Counted from the stretch's first letter, positions 1 through 8,966 are shown. The stretch is DNA of 64,000 nt from VXOI01 sp965249065 (GCA_965249065.1 CBDFLG010000001.1:372001-436000); one strand, 5' to 3'. The notes: a model not told the origin generated them from the letters alone. Numbers and translations are program-made.

Positions 1-15
1 TTCGCTCCTTACGGT

Positions 16-160
16 CGTAGGGGCGCACAGCCGTGCGCCCTGCTGTAGCCCCGGGAATGGCCCCTGGTACTCGTAGGGGCGCACAGCCGTGCGCCCTGCT
101 CTGTTGCTCCGGGCAATGGCGCTTGGCCCTCGGCATTGGGCGCACGGTTGTGCGCCCCTG
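16..160. repeat. Three copies of a GC-rich palindromic intergenic repeat
   Basis: Two near-identical 29-nt copies (16-44 and 72-100) and a diverged third (138-160) share a core of GGGGCGCAC, a short centre and GTGCGCCC, which can fold into a hairpin. Related copies lie at 52380-52402 and, degenerate, at 44949-44970. All are intergenic. The cluster lies just beyond the 3' end of prs and could help end transcription, but it looks more like an interspersed REP-like element. Its function is not known. Confidence 0.8.
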
Positions 161-181
161 CGGGCGGCTCCGAACCGGCGC

Positions 182-1135
182 CTAATTGTTGAACATTTCG
201 CCGACGGACTGGCCCTTGTGGATGCGGTATATCGCCTCGCCCAGCAACGGGGCCACCGACAGCACGGTGAACTTGCCGTTGCGCTTTTCGGGGCTGATGG
301 GAATGGTGTCGGTTACCACCACCTCGGTGAAGGCGCTCTGGGCCATAGTCTGGTGTGCGTCGCGCGACAGCACGGGGTGGGAAGCGCAACAGTAGACCTG
401 CTTCACGCCACATTCCATAAGGGCCAGCGCCGCGTTGGCTACCGTGCCGCCGGTGTCTATTTCGTCGTCGAAGGTCAGGGCCACCTTACCCTCCACATCG
501 CCGATGACGTTCATCAACTCGCTCTGCCCGCTGTTGTCGGTGCGCCGCTTTTCGATGATGGCCAAGGGGGCCGACAGCCGTTCCGCCACGTCGCGGGCCT
601 TCTTGCTGATGCCAATATCCACCGCCACCACCACCAGGTCTTCAATGCCCTTGTCCGCGAAGTATCGGGTCAGGATTGGCACCGCGGTCAACTCGTCCAC
701 CGGCATATTGAAGAAGCCTTGAATTTGACCGGCGTGAAGGTCTACGGTGAGCATCCGGTCGGCCCCGGCGGCGGTGAGCAGGTCGGCCACCAGCCGGGCT
801 GTGATCGGCACCCGGGGCTGGTCCTTCTTGTCAGTGCGTCCGTAGCCGTAGTAGGGCATCACAGCGGTGATGCGCCCGGCCGACGCCCGCTTGCAGGCGT
901 CTATCATAATCAGCAGTTCCATCAAGTGGTCGTTGACCGGGGCGCAGGTGGGCTGGACGATGAAAACGTCGCGCTGGCGGACGTTTTCGAGGATACGCAC
1001 GAAGGTATTGTCGTTGGCGAACTTGAATACCTCGGCTTGCCCCACCGGGATGCCTAGGTAGTCGCAAACGGACTGGGTCAGCTCCGGGTGGGAGTTCCCG
1101 GAAAACACCACCATCTCGTCGTGAATACTGAGCAT
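182..1135 (-). CDS. prs: Ribose-phosphate pyrophosphokinase
   Basis: Makes PRPP from ribose 5-phosphate and ATP in the cytoplasm, feeding purine, pyrimidine, His, Trp and NAD synthesis. The 317-residue product has the usual length. Visible are the N-terminal VFSGNSHPEL, the VDLHAGQIQGFF stretch and the PRPP-binding loop TFDDEIDTGGT near the C-terminal third. The chosen ATG (1133-1135) has AGGAGG six nucleotides upstream; a longer reading to 1327 adds 64 residues without family similarity. The loop usually written SPDxGG reads AVDIGIS here, a visible departure. It stands alone, convergent with nothing, and is followed by palindromic repeats. Confidence 0.95.
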   Translation of the reverse strand: MLSIHDEMVVFSGNSHPELTQSVCDYLGIPVGQAEVFKFANDNTFVRILENVRQRDVFIVQPTCAPVNDHLMELLIMIDACKRASAGRITAVMPYYGYGRTDKKDQPRVPITARLVADLLTAAGADRMLTVDLHAGQIQGFFNMPVDELTAVPILTRYFADKGIEDLVVVAVDIGISKKARDVAERLSAPLAIIEKRRTDNSGQSELMNVIGDVEGKVALTFDDEIDTGGTVANAALALMECGVKQVYCCASHPVLSRDAHQTMAQSAFTEVVVTDTIPISPEKRNGKFTVLSVAPLLGEAIYRIHKGQSVGEMFNN

Positions 1136-1410
1136 CTCCGGCCTCCTGCCACACAGGGATTGCTGAACCGAGGGCCGTTTTCGCGGTGTAACTGCCCACG
1201 GAAAACAGCCGAAAGGGGCGTTCAAGCACCGACGAATTATAGCACAGGGCCGCCCGGCGCTGCGGTAAGCAAGCCGCCCGGTCTGCGGCAAAATTTGCCC
1301 CGTGCGGTGAATAATGCCCTTAATCACCGCAAAAAACGCGACGAATACGCCAACAGGCGCTGCTCGGGTATTTTGCCGGATTCTGTGATTAGGGCCTATA
1401 ATTCAAGCGA

Positions 1411-2499
1411 GTGATGCGTACGCCGTACCTATACGAACAACCTGACTGGCCCAATTTTAGGTGGAGGCAGGAAGATCTGACCGCTCCACTGGAAGAGGTG
1501 CGCCAAGGCAAGAACCGCCTGCTGGGCCGGATAGCGCTCCTTGGCTTTGACCGGCAGCGCGAAGCGGTTCTGGATACGCTGACCGGGGATGTGGTGAAGA
1601 GCAGCGAGATTGAGGGCGAAATTCTGGACGCAGGGCAAGTCCGCTCCTCGGTAGCACAGCGATTGGGCTTGGATATAGGCGGCCTAAAACATATCGGACG
1701 AGATGTTGAAGGCATCGTAGAACTGATGCTGGATGCAACGCAAAATTTCGCCCAGCCCCTCACCGATGAGCGGCTCTTCGGATGGCAGGCCGCGCTGTTT
1801 CCCACTGGTCGAAGCGGGGGGTACGGTATAACGGCAGGAAGCTATCGCTCAAACCCCGTCCAGGTCATCTCCGGCACAATGGGACGGCAACGGATTCATT
1901 ATGAAGCTCCCCCCGCCGAACGAGTCGAGCAGGAAATGCGGACGTTCCTGGACTGGTTCAACGCGCCGCCCAACACTGATCCGGTACTCAAGGCAGGGCT
2001 GGCCCACCTGTGGTTCGTAACCGTCCATCCATTCGACGACGGCAACGGCCGCATCGCGCGGGCCATAGCCGATATGGCTCTAGCCCGCTCTGAGGACAGT
2101 CCTAATCGCTTCTACAGTATGTCGTCGCAAATTATGCGGGAGCGCAACGCTTACTACGATATCCTGGAACAGACGCAAGCTGAAACCTTGGACGTCACCG
2201 GGTGGATGGACTGGTTCGTGGGCTGCCTGGGCCGGGCGATAGAAAGCTCCGGGGATACTATCTCTGCGGTGCTGGACCAGGCGCGGTTCTGGGAACGTAC
2301 CGCCGGCCTTGCCATCAACGAACGCCAGCGTAGGATACTCCATCTTCTCCTAGGAGACTTCAAGGGCAATCTCACCACGTCCAAATGGACGAAGATAGCC
2401 AAGTGTTCCCACGACACCGCCCTGGTTGACCACGGCATACTTATTCGCAGCACTGAAGGCGGGCGGAGCACCAATTATTCTTTAGTTAATGACCAGTAG
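1411..2499 (+). CDS. Fic/DOC family protein with N-terminal inhibitory helix
   Basis: Fic proteins usually transfer AMP from ATP to hydroxyl side chains of target proteins. The 362-residue product has the self-inhibitory motif SSEIEGE at 64-70 (class II, inhibitory helix before the core), the catalytic HPFDDGNGRIAR at 206-217, and a C-terminal winged-helix region from about 310. Start is GTG at 1411 or ATG at 1414. In the winged helix, AKCSHDTALVDHGIL seems to lack about nine residues that related proteins carry between SxDTA and LVxxGIL, suggesting an in-frame deletion in the recognition helix. Target unknown. Confidence 0.9.
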   Translation: MMRTPYLYEQPDWPNFRWRQEDLTAPLEEVRQGKNRLLGRIALLGFDRQREAVLDTLTGDVVKSSEIEGEILDAGQVRSSVAQRLGLDIGGLKHIGRDVEGIVELMLDATQNFAQPLTDERLFGWQAALFPTGRSGGYGITAGSYRSNPVQVISGTMGRQRIHYEAPPAERVEQEMRTFLDWFNAPPNTDPVLKAGLAHLWFVTVHPFDDGNGRIARAIADMALARSEDSPNRFYSMSSQIMRERNAYYDILEQTQAETLDVTGWMDWFVGCLGRAIESSGDTISAVLDQARFWERTAGLAINERQRRILHLLLGDFKGNLTTSKWTKIAKCSHDTALVDHGILIRSTEGGRSTNYSLVNDQ

Positions 2500-2557
2500 G
2501 CGGCTGTGCTATCATAATCCCGCAGTTGGAGTCCGGTTCAGCCAGAGGAGGGACGGT

Positions 2558-3457
2558 TTGGAGGTTCTGCTTAGTTCGCCCCGGGGGTTTTGCGCCGGGG
2601 TGGTGCGGGCCATTGACGTGGTGGACGTTTGCCTGCGGCGCTACGGCCCGCCGGTCTACGTAAAGCATCAGATTGTCCATAACCCCTACGTGGTCAATGA
2701 CCTAGAGAGCCGCGGCGCCATCACCGTCGAAGAGGTGGATGAAGTGCCGGAGGGTTCGTTGGTGGTGTTCTCGGCCCACGGCTCCCCGCCGGAGGACTTC
2801 GAGAAGGCCCAGGCGCGCAACCTCCGCGTCATTGACGCCGTTTGCCCACTGGTCACCCGCGTCCACAACGAGGCCAAGAAATACAACCGCGAAGGCCGCC
2901 GGGTGCTGCTGGTGGGACACCGGGGCCATCAGGAAGTGCGCGGCACAATGGGCCAGGTCGAGATGACCCTCGTTGACGACAACACCCCAACCGAACTGCC
3001 CAATTGGGGCGACGGCGAGGAAATCGCCGTCCTCACTCAGACCACGCTCTCGGTGCGTGATACCGCCCACGCCATCGAAGCCATCCAGTCGCGCTTCCCT
3101 CAAGCCCTGGTCCGCAACGACATCTGCTACGCCACCACCAACCGGCAGGAAGCAGTGACCAAAATGGCGGGCAGCGTTGACCTGGTGCTGGTCATCGGGG
3201 CGCAGAACAGCTCCAACTGCAACCGCCTGCGCGAGGTGGCCGCAGCCCAGGGCGTGCCTGCCCACCTGATTAACGGCCCCGAAGAAATTGACCCCGAATG
3301 GCTGCGCGGCAAGGAAAGGGTCGGCATAACGTCGGGCGCCTCCACCCCGGAGGTGCTGGTGGAAAGCGTCATCGAGGCCCTGTCGCCGGACCGCGTCACC
3401 ATGGTCAGCGGCGTCGAGGAAGACGTTTCCTTCACCATGCCCCGGGAATTGCGCTAG
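2558..3457 (+). CDS. ispH: 4-hydroxy-3-methylbut-2-enyl diphosphate reductase
   Basis: Last enzyme of the MEP isoprenoid pathway; reduces HMBPP to IPP and DMAPP with a [4Fe-4S] cluster. From the TTG at 2558 (AGGAGG seven nucleotides upstream) the product is 299 residues, and the three cluster cysteines fall at 12, 96 and 190 in FCAGVVRA, DAVCPLV and NDICYATTNRQ, close to the classical spacing. The AHGSPPE and TNRQ motifs are present. An upstream ATG at 2489 overlaps the end of the fic gene and adds 23 residues without family similarity, so TTG is preferred. Confidence 0.94.
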   Translation: MEVLLSSPRGFCAGVVRAIDVVDVCLRRYGPPVYVKHQIVHNPYVVNDLESRGAITVEEVDEVPEGSLVVFSAHGSPPEDFEKAQARNLRVIDAVCPLVTRVHNEAKKYNREGRRVLLVGHRGHQEVRGTMGQVEMTLVDDNTPTELPNWGDGEEIAVLTQTTLSVRDTAHAIEAIQSRFPQALVRNDICYATTNRQEAVTKMAGSVDLVLVIGAQNSSNCNRLREVAAAQGVPAHLINGPEEIDPEWLRGKERVGITSGASTPEVLVESVIEALSPDRVTMVSGVEEDVSFTMPRELR

Positions 3458-3497
3458 TCATGGCCCGGCCTCACCGGGCGATTCTGTCGGCTCACTG

Positions 3498-4604
3498 ATG
3501 TCTGGCGGCGGCGAGCATCCCGCGGCGCCCGGCCCCGGCCCCGGCCCGGAGAGCGAAACGCAGCCCCGGTTCGGGTCCCTGCGACGGCGGATGTTTTCTC
3601 TCCCGGTCTTGATCTCCCTGCTGGTGGCAGGCGGCTTTCTGCTTTTCCTGGTCACCCGCTTCGACGTCGACCTCAATGACACTTGGCAACAGGTAAAGAC
3701 GGCGAATCCTTGGCTGCTGGTTGCGGCCTTCGCCGTCCACTACACCACCTTCTTCTTTCGCGGCGCCCGCTGGCGGATGCTGCTGCAACACGCCGCCTGT
3801 TCTTCGGCAGAATCCGGAGAAACGGAGGGTGCCCCCGTTCCCGGTGTGCTGTATTGCAGCCAGTTGGTGCTGCTGGGCTGGTTCGTCAACTCCATCGGGT
3901 GGCTCAGGCTTGGCGATGCCTTCCGCGCTTATCTGTACCAGAACGAGCACGACGCGACTTTTTCCGGCACCATTGGAACGATATTGGCCGAGCGGGTGCT
4001 GGACGCGGCCCTAGTGGCGCTTATGCTGGTGGTGGCCGCGCCATTCCTGATTGGCGCGGGCGACGGCGGGGGCACCTGGACAGTGCTGCTGGTTGCCATT
4101 GGCCTAGCCGTTATGCTGGTTGTGGTGCTGGTGGCTATGGTGTGGGCAGAGGGCCCCCTGCTGCGTCTGCTTCCCCGCTGGCTGGCTTCCCCCTATCAGC
4201 AGTTCCACGACGGCGCGATGGGCGGCCTTCACCGGCTGCCTCAAACGACGATACTGGGTCTGCTGGGCTGGATGGCCGAGGCCGGGCGGATGTACTTGGT
4301 GGCGATGGCGCTCGGGTTCGACCTCAGCCCGGCGGTGGTTGTCTTCCTGACCTTGGCCAACTCGATGCTGTCGCTGGTGCCAACGCCCGGCGGCGTTGGG
4401 GCGGTCGAATCGGGCGTTGCCGGACTGGCGGTGCGCCTAGCCACTCTGGCCAAGGAGTCCGCTACTGCGATGGTACTGGTCGACCGCTTCATCACCTATA
4501 TTAGCGTGATCATCCTGGGCGCTGTAGTTTTTGCCGCCCGGTCCGCCTTTCGCCGCCGGCGCGCTGCGTCGCAGGACGCGCTCCAAGGTACGCCCTCACC
4601 CTGA
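3498..4604 (+). CDS. Flippase-like / lysylphosphatidylglycerol synthase transmembrane-region family protein
   Basis: A 368-residue polytopic membrane protein with about eight hydrophobic segments beginning at residue 34 (LPVLISLLVAGGFLLFLV) and the family signature PTPGGVGAVESG in the C-terminal half. Relatives (AglD/MprF N-domain type, formerly UPF0104) are thought to move lipids or glycolipids across the membrane; the substrate here is unknown. The first 30 residues are a Pro/Gly-rich cytosolic tail. It follows ispH by 40 nt and may be cotranscribed with it. Confidence 0.85.
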   Translation: MSGGGEHPAAPGPGPGPESETQPRFGSLRRRMFSLPVLISLLVAGGFLLFLVTRFDVDLNDTWQQVKTANPWLLVAAFAVHYTTFFFRGARWRMLLQHAACSSAESGETEGAPVPGVLYCSQLVLLGWFVNSIGWLRLGDAFRAYLYQNEHDATFSGTIGTILAERVLDAALVALMLVVAAPFLIGAGDGGGTWTVLLVAIGLAVMLVVVLVAMVWAEGPLLRLLPRWLASPYQQFHDGAMGGLHRLPQTTILGLLGWMAEAGRMYLVAMALGFDLSPAVVVFLTLANSMLSLVPTPGGVGAVESGVAGLAVRLATLAKESATAMVLVDRFITYISVIILGAVVFAARSAFRRRRAASQDALQGTPSP

Positions 4605-4650
4605 CCCTCTTCCAGAGGGAGAGGAAAGGGAGAGGAAATTGAGGAAACCT
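4605..4650. repeat. Short degenerate intergenic repeat
   Basis: CCCTCACCCTGACCCTCTTC followed by a GAGGGAGAGG-rich stretch forms an imperfect inverted repeat. The same kind of sequence recurs near 9065-9105 and 10115-10155, also between genes. It is an interspersed element type seen across many bacterial genomes. No function can be read from it. Confidence 0.5.
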
Positions 4651-4685
4651 ACGCTTCCCAAGAGATAGATTCCGGGAAACAGCCC

Positions 4686-5057
4686 ATGCTTTACACCGCC
4701 AGTTTCTATGAGCCGCGGCACTGGATGGGGGTCCGCTACCGCATCTCCCGGGCGCATCCCAGGGGGCGCAAGACTGATTGGGAGGTGCAACCGGCCCTCT
4801 ACCCGTCCCGCGCCCTGCTGACCGAATACCGGCGCGGCGACATTGATTTCGCAGCCCTCGACGTCCGCTACCGCGAGGAGCTGAACCAGGCCCACCAGAG
4901 TGACGGCGCATTTCGCGGCTTTCTCGAACAACTGCCGGACGGCGGTGATTTCACCCTGCTGTGCTTCGAGCCATCGGGCGCTCCCTGCCACCGCCGCTCC
5001 GCCGCCGCCTGGCTGCTGGAGCGCCTACCCGCCCTGACCCTAGGGAGACTGCGGTAG
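4686..5057 (+). CDS. DUF488 family protein
   Basis: A 123-residue protein with the DUF488 signature: an N-terminal beta-strand and Tyr/Arg segment (LYTASFYEPRHW) and the C-terminal block FTLLCFEPSGAPCHRRSAA, where the Cys-His-Arg cluster is the conserved part of the family. Biochemical role is unknown. It is followed by a clear stem-loop terminator at 5094-5118. The C-terminus is short, ending in LTLGRLR. Confidence 0.8.
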   Translation: MLYTASFYEPRHWMGVRYRISRAHPRGRKTDWEVQPALYPSRALLTEYRRGDIDFAALDVRYREELNQAHQSDGAFRGFLEQLPDGGDFTLLCFEPSGAPCHRRSAAAWLLERLPALTLGRLR

Positions 5058-5093
5058 GTGGCTGTCTTCATACAAGTATGGTGTGGCGAATAA

Positions 5094-5118
5094 AAGCCCC
5101 GGTTTCAGGCCGGGGCTT
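5094..5118 (+). terminator. Rho-independent terminator after the DUF488 gene
   Basis: Perfect 9-bp inverted repeat AAGCCCCGG / CCGGGGCTT with a 7-nt loop, followed by a T-rich CTTCTTTC. It is placed to end the plus-strand DUF488 transcript and may also separate it from the minus-strand pair that ends at 5189. Confidence 0.8.
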
Positions 5119-5188
5119 CTTTCAGACAATATGACCGAGGCTCCTCTATTTGGCAGCTATGGCGTAAACCGAAATATCGTAGCACTCA

Positions 5189-5422
5189 TCAGTTCTGGAG
5201 TATGGAGTAGCTGAGGCCGAACGAAACCTTCCAACGCTCATCCTGGTAGATGTAAATGACAGCTGGGGGAATGTCTTGAGAGGTAATCCTGATGCCGTCG
5301 GGTTGGGGAGCGTTTTCGATGCGGTCAAGAGCAGCGTCCAGCGATACTCGGTCTGTCGGATTCAGGCTCCGGTATAGCCTTGCGGCTTGTCCGGTACTGA
5401 CGAATCGCGTTCGATTACGCAA
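5189..5422 (-). CDS. Small protein, possible toxin partner of a two-gene cassette
   Basis: A 77-residue protein read from a TTG that overlaps the end of the preceding 60-residue gene by 8 nt, so it is probably translationally coupled. The C-terminal half (PPAVIYIYQDERWKVSFGLSY) has the strand pattern of RelE/ParE-like folds, and the N-terminal half is helical. No active-site residues can be assigned. Two small overlapping genes suggest a toxin-antitoxin pair, but this rests on size and layout, not on clear homology. Confidence 0.55.
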   Translation of the reverse strand: MRNRTRFVSTGQAARLYRSLNPTDRVSLDAALDRIENAPQPDGIRITSQDIPPAVIYIYQDERWKVSFGLSYSILQN

Positions 5423-5597
5423 TTTCCGCCCTTAGGTCTTCCAGCAGAATCGTCTCTTGCCCTTCAGCAAAGGCCGTCCGCCCTTCCAGACTAGCTTTGC
5501 CGAAATCGGCATCTCCGAAGAACGCTTCTTCTTGGCAAGTGCCGCCTTCCGTGACACCGGTGTCCTCTACTTGGACTGCGGGTGTTCTTGTTTGCAT
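5415..5597 (-). CDS. Small acidic protein, possible antitoxin partner
   Basis: A 60-residue acidic protein (MQTRTPAVQVEDTGVTEGG at the start). The ATG at 5595-5597 has GGGAGGA eight nucleotides upstream, so the start is well supported. It overlaps the downstream 77-residue gene by 8 nt. No recognised DNA-binding motif is visible. The acidic character fits an antitoxin paired with the next gene, but the family is not recognised. Confidence 0.55.
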   Translation of the reverse strand: MQTRTPAVQVEDTGVTEGGTCQEEAFFGDADFGKASLEGRTAFAEGQETILLEDLRAEIA

Positions 5598-5728
5598 AGT
5601 TTTCCTCCCATAAAATCAGTTGTCGAAAGGCAACTGACCATTGAGTCGCCATTCTAGCAAGCCTACATATCATGCGCCAAGAAATCTTGACTAGCCTATA
5701 TTTTAACAGAGCCCAAAAAGTTACACCC

Positions 5729-6733
5729 CTACCACTCGCTGCCGACCGGACGCTCCATCAGCTCGGCGGCGGCCTCCCGGGGAGACAGCCCCTCGTACAG
5801 GATGCGGTAGGTAGTCTCGGCGATGGGCATATCCACATCGAGTTGCGCGGCCATCTTGATCGCGGCTTCGGTGGCGTTGACGCCTTCCGCCACGTTGTCC
5901 ATTGAGGCGCGAATCTCCGGCCACGAGCGGCCCAGCGCCAATTGCTCGCCCACGTAGCGGTTGCGGCTCAGGCGGCTGGCGCAGGTGGCGATAACGTCGC
6001 CCACGCCCGCCAGCCCGGCGAAGGTCAGCGGCTGGGCCCCGGCGGCCACGCCCAAGCGGGCAATCTCGGCCAGCGCGCGGGTGATGAACGCGGCCTTACC
6101 GTTTTCGCCAACCTCCAGCCCGTCGCAGATGCCCGCGCCCAGCGCCACGATGTTTTTCAGGGAACCGGCCAGCTCCACGCCTGTCAGGTCGCTGCTGGTG
6201 TAGACCCGGAACCGGCTGGACAGAAGCGCCGCCTGCGCCCGTTCCGCCGCGTCCGGGGAGTCGGCGGCCACCACGGTGGACGACGGCTTGCCCTGCGCGA
6301 TTTCCTTGGCCAGGTTGGGGCCGGAGAGGCAGCAGATGCCGGAACGCAGTCTAGGCGGCAGCTCCTCGGACAGCACTTGGCTCATCCGCAGCGCGGAGGG
6401 CAGTTCCAGCCCCTTGGCGGCATTGACCACCACAGTCCCCGGGGCCAAGTGACCGGCAACGCGCCGCGCGTTCTCCCGCAGCCTGTCCGACGGCACAGCG
6501 ATAACCGCCAAGGCCGCCCCCGCCAGTGCCTCCGCCGGGTCCGGCGACACCCGCAGCGAGCGCGGGAACTTCACTCCGGGCAGAAAACGGGCGTTTTCCC
6601 CAGCCGATTGCAGCCCGGCGCATTCTGCGGAGTCTCTGGCCAACAGCGTAACCGGGCGTCCCTCGCCGGCCATCATTAGCGCCAAGGTAGTGCCCCAGGT
6701 TGTCGCGCCGATTACCACCGTTTCGTCAGCCAA
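5729..6733 (-). CDS. gpsA: Glycerol-3-phosphate dehydrogenase [NAD(P)+]
   Basis: Reduces dihydroxyacetone phosphate to sn-glycerol 3-phosphate for phospholipid synthesis. The 334-residue product has an N-terminal nucleotide-binding segment (VVIGATTWGTTLAL, one residue different in spacing from the usual GxWGTALA), NAAKGLE, SGPNLAKEIAQG, and the catalytic-lysine region AGSLKNIVALGAG followed by GLAGVGDVIATC. The start is TTG with a weak GAGAG upstream. It is third in a der-plsY-gpsA run, which joins G3P supply to G3P acylation. Confidence 0.94.
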   Translation of the reverse strand: MADETVVIGATTWGTTLALMMAGEGRPVTLLARDSAECAGLQSAGENARFLPGVKFPRSLRVSPDPAEALAGAALAVIAVPSDRLRENARRVAGHLAPGTVVVNAAKGLELPSALRMSQVLSEELPPRLRSGICCLSGPNLAKEIAQGKPSSTVVAADSPDAAERAQAALLSSRFRVYTSSDLTGVELAGSLKNIVALGAGICDGLEVGENGKAAFITRALAEIARLGVAAGAQPLTFAGLAGVGDVIATCASRLSRNRYVGEQLALGRSWPEIRASMDNVAEGVNATEAAIKMAAQLDVDMPIAETTYRILYEGLSPREAAAELMERPVGSEW

Positions 6734-6749
6734 CTCTCTCAGCCGTTCC

Positions 6750-6782
6750 TGCTCTTACCGTCATTCCCGCGAAAGCGGAAAT
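6750..6782. repeat. TCATTCCCGCGAAAGCGG-type intergenic repeat
   Basis: A hairpin-forming element (TCATTCCCGCGAAAGCGGAA) between plsY and gpsA. A fuller copy occurs at 45082-45108 upstream of the LLM oxidoreductase gene. The same element type is widespread in unrelated bacteria; its role is unknown. Confidence 0.65.
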
Positions 6783-6816
6783 AACAGGAACATTGTAGCC
6801 AAATGCGATTGCCCTG

Positions 6817-7539
6817 CTACTCTACCGGCTTGGCCGGGCTGCCCAGCCGTCGCTCGTTGCCCTGCCGGATGCGCTGTATGTTGTCGCGGTGCTGCCAGAT
6901 TAGCATCGCTGCGGCGGCCACCGCGAAGAACATATAGGCGTCGGAATACCATCCGGCCAGCAACACCAGCCCGATGAGCGATACGGCCCCGGCCAGCACG
7001 CCTATGATCGAGCCCAGCGATATGTAGCGGCTCCCGAAAGTGACAGCCAGAAAAGTTACCGTCGCCACCGCCGCCGGGACCGGCGTCATCATCGAAAACC
7101 CGCCCAGCGCCGTAAGGATGCCCCGGCCTCCCCGGAATCCCAGGAACACGGGCCAGTTGTGGCCCACCAGCGCGACCAGGCCAGCAGCAACTTCTGCGAT
7201 GCTGGAGTCTACGACTGCCCGCGCCATTACCACCGCCAGCACCCCCTTGGCGATGTCCAGGAGCAGCACTAAGGCCGCCGCCTTGCCCCCACCGGTGCGC
7301 AGCACGTTGGACATTCCGGTGCGCCCGCTGCCGTAGTCGCGCACATCCATTCCCAGCCGCCAGCGCAACAACATATAGCCCCACGACAGCGATCCGGCCA
7401 AGTACGAGAAGGCAATCACCGCGGCATACTGGAACGCCGTCGGCTGCCCAGGTAAATAGATAATGCTGGCCACGCCCGCCGCCGCCAGCAGCGGGATGGT
7501 GGCAGCCTGAATCAGCAGGGCGTAGGGAAGCTGTTTCAT
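6817..7539 (-). CDS. plsY: Glycerol-3-phosphate acyltransferase (acyl-phosphate dependent)
   Basis: Integral membrane enzyme that acylates glycerol 3-phosphate with acyl-phosphate to give lysophosphatidic acid. The 240-residue product has several hydrophobic segments and the three family motifs: SYLAGSLSWGYML, the glycine-rich DYGSGRTGMSNVLRTGG, and LVGHNWPVFLGFRGGRGILTALG. The start ATG overlaps the der stop by 4 nt (ATGA), so the two are translationally coupled. It is about 20 residues longer than many PlsY proteins, mostly at the N-terminus. Confidence 0.92.
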   Translation of the reverse strand: MKQLPYALLIQAATIPLLAAAGVASIIYLPGQPTAFQYAAVIAFSYLAGSLSWGYMLLRWRLGMDVRDYGSGRTGMSNVLRTGGGKAAALVLLLDIAKGVLAVVMARAVVDSSIAEVAAGLVALVGHNWPVFLGFRGGRGILTALGGFSMMTPVPAAVATVTFLAVTFGSRYISLGSIIGVLAGAVSLIGLVLLAGWYSDAYMFFAVAAAAMLIWQHRDNIQRIRQGNERRLGSPAKPVE

Positions 7540-8966
7540 TCTCGCCTGAAAACCAGCCGGAGATGGGTGCGGTCGAACCTGAAGGCGTCCCGGATGCGGT
7601 TTTCGAGGAAGCGCTTGTAGGTGTAGTGTATCAGCCGCGGGTTGTTCACCGTAAACAGGAACGTGGGCGGATTTATCCCAACCTGACGGATCCGGTTGAT
7701 GCGCGCCCGTTCGCCCCGGTTGCGTTTCACCATCGGCGGTTGGTGATCCGACATCGCGTCCGCCAGCATGAACTGCAAGTCACGGTTGGCGACGATGCGG
7801 CGGCGCTCGTCCCAAAGCTCCATCGCCGTGTCCATCAGCCCGCCGATGCCCTGCCGCAGCAACGCCGAGGTGAAGCTCACCGGCACGTAGGACATGAAGT
7901 GCAGCCGCTCGCGCACCTCTGCCTCGGCCTCAGCGCGGGCGTAACGGCCCTGCTCCTCGCGCAGGTCCCACTTGTTGACCACCACGATTACGCCGCGTCC
8001 CATCTCCCACGCCAGCCCGGCGATGTGAGTGTCCTGCGCCGTGGCCAGTTCCGAGGCGTCCACCACTATCAGGGCGATGTCGCAACGGTCAACGGCTCCC
8101 ACGGCGCGAATCACGCTGTATTTCTCGATGCCCTGCTGAATCTGCCCCGGGCGGCGCATTCCGGCGGTGTCAATCATCACCACCTCGCGGCCCCGGTAGG
8201 AAAACTGCGTGTCGATGGCGTCGCGGGTTGTGCCGGCCACGTCGCTGACAATCGAGCGTTCCTGCCCCAATATGCCGTTGACCAGCGCCGACTTGCCCAC
8301 GTTGGTGCGTCCCACTATGGCCAGGTTCAGCTCCGGCTGCGGAGGGACGTCTTCAAGCCCCTCGATGCTGGTAAATTCCCCCGCAAATTCCCCCGCAAAT
8401 TCCGGAGTATCGCCGAGGAGCCCCTCTTCGTCCCACGATTCCACGCCGTCCATGTCCTTCGGCGCAACAGGCGGCAGATGCGACAGCACACGCTCCATCA
8501 GGTCATAGATGCCATAGTTGTGATAGGCGCTGACGGGCGTCGGGTCGCCCATTCCCAGGTGATAGAATTCCGGCGTGTTGAACTCGCGGTTGTCGTTGTC
8601 CACCTTGTTCACCGCCAGCACCACCGGCTTTTGGGTGGTGCGCAGACGCTCGGCGGCGACGGTATCGGAGGGCGTCACGCCTTCGGCCACGTCGGCCATC
8701 AGAATGATGACATCAGCGTCCGCCATCGCCATCTCGGCCTGCTCCTGCACCTTCTCGCGGATTGCGCCATCCGGGCTGGATTCCAGTCCGCCGGTGTCCA
8801 GCAAAATGAACCGGCGTCCTTCCCAGTCGGTATCCGCCATCAGGCGGTCGCGGGTGGTGCCAGCCACGTCGGACACGATGGCATGCCTCCGTCCGACGAT
8901 CCGGTTGAAGAGTGACGACTTGCCCACGTTGGGGCGTCCTACTATGGCTATGATGGGCAAGGGCAT
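7536..8966 (-). CDS. der: Ribosome biogenesis GTPase Der (EngA)
   Basis: Tandem-GTPase factor for 50S subunit assembly. The 476-residue product has G-domain 1 (GRPNVGKS 10-17, LLDTGG, NKVD 120-123), an acidic linker, G-domain 2 (GRTNVGKS 219-226, MIDTAGM, NKWD) and a C-terminal KH-like domain. Both switch regions contain VAGTTRD. The linker carries a small in-frame repeat EFAGEFAGEF (190-198), visible in the DNA as a repeated AAATTCCCCCGC unit. First gene of the der-plsY-gpsA operon. Confidence 0.96.
   Translation of the reverse strand: MPLPIIAIVGRPNVGKSSLFNRIVGRRHAIVSDVAGTTRDRLMADTDWEGRRFILLDTGGLESSPDGAIREKVQEQAEMAMADADVIILMADVAEGVTPSDTVAAERLRTTQKPVVLAVNKVDNDNREFNTPEFYHLGMGDPTPVSAYHNYGIYDLMERVLSHLPPVAPKDMDGVESWDEEGLLGDTPEFAGEFAGEFTSIEGLEDVPPQPELNLAIVGRTNVGKSALVNGILGQERSIVSDVAGTTRDAIDTQFSYRGREVVMIDTAGMRRPGQIQQGIEKYSVIRAVGAVDRCDIALIVVDASELATAQDTHIAGLAWEMGRGVIVVVNKWDLREEQGRYARAEAEAEVRERLHFMSYVPVSFTSALLRQGIGGLMDTAMELWDERRRIVANRDLQFMLADAMSDHQPPMVKRNRGERARINRIRQVGINPPTFLFTVNNPRLIHYTYKRFLENRIRDAFRFDRTHLRLVFRRE

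Noticed and set aside
89..1057. Long plus-strand open frame opposite prs
   Set aside because: It is antisense to a clearly homologous prs gene, low in sequence complexity and has no family similarity; GC-rich DNA gives such frames by chance.
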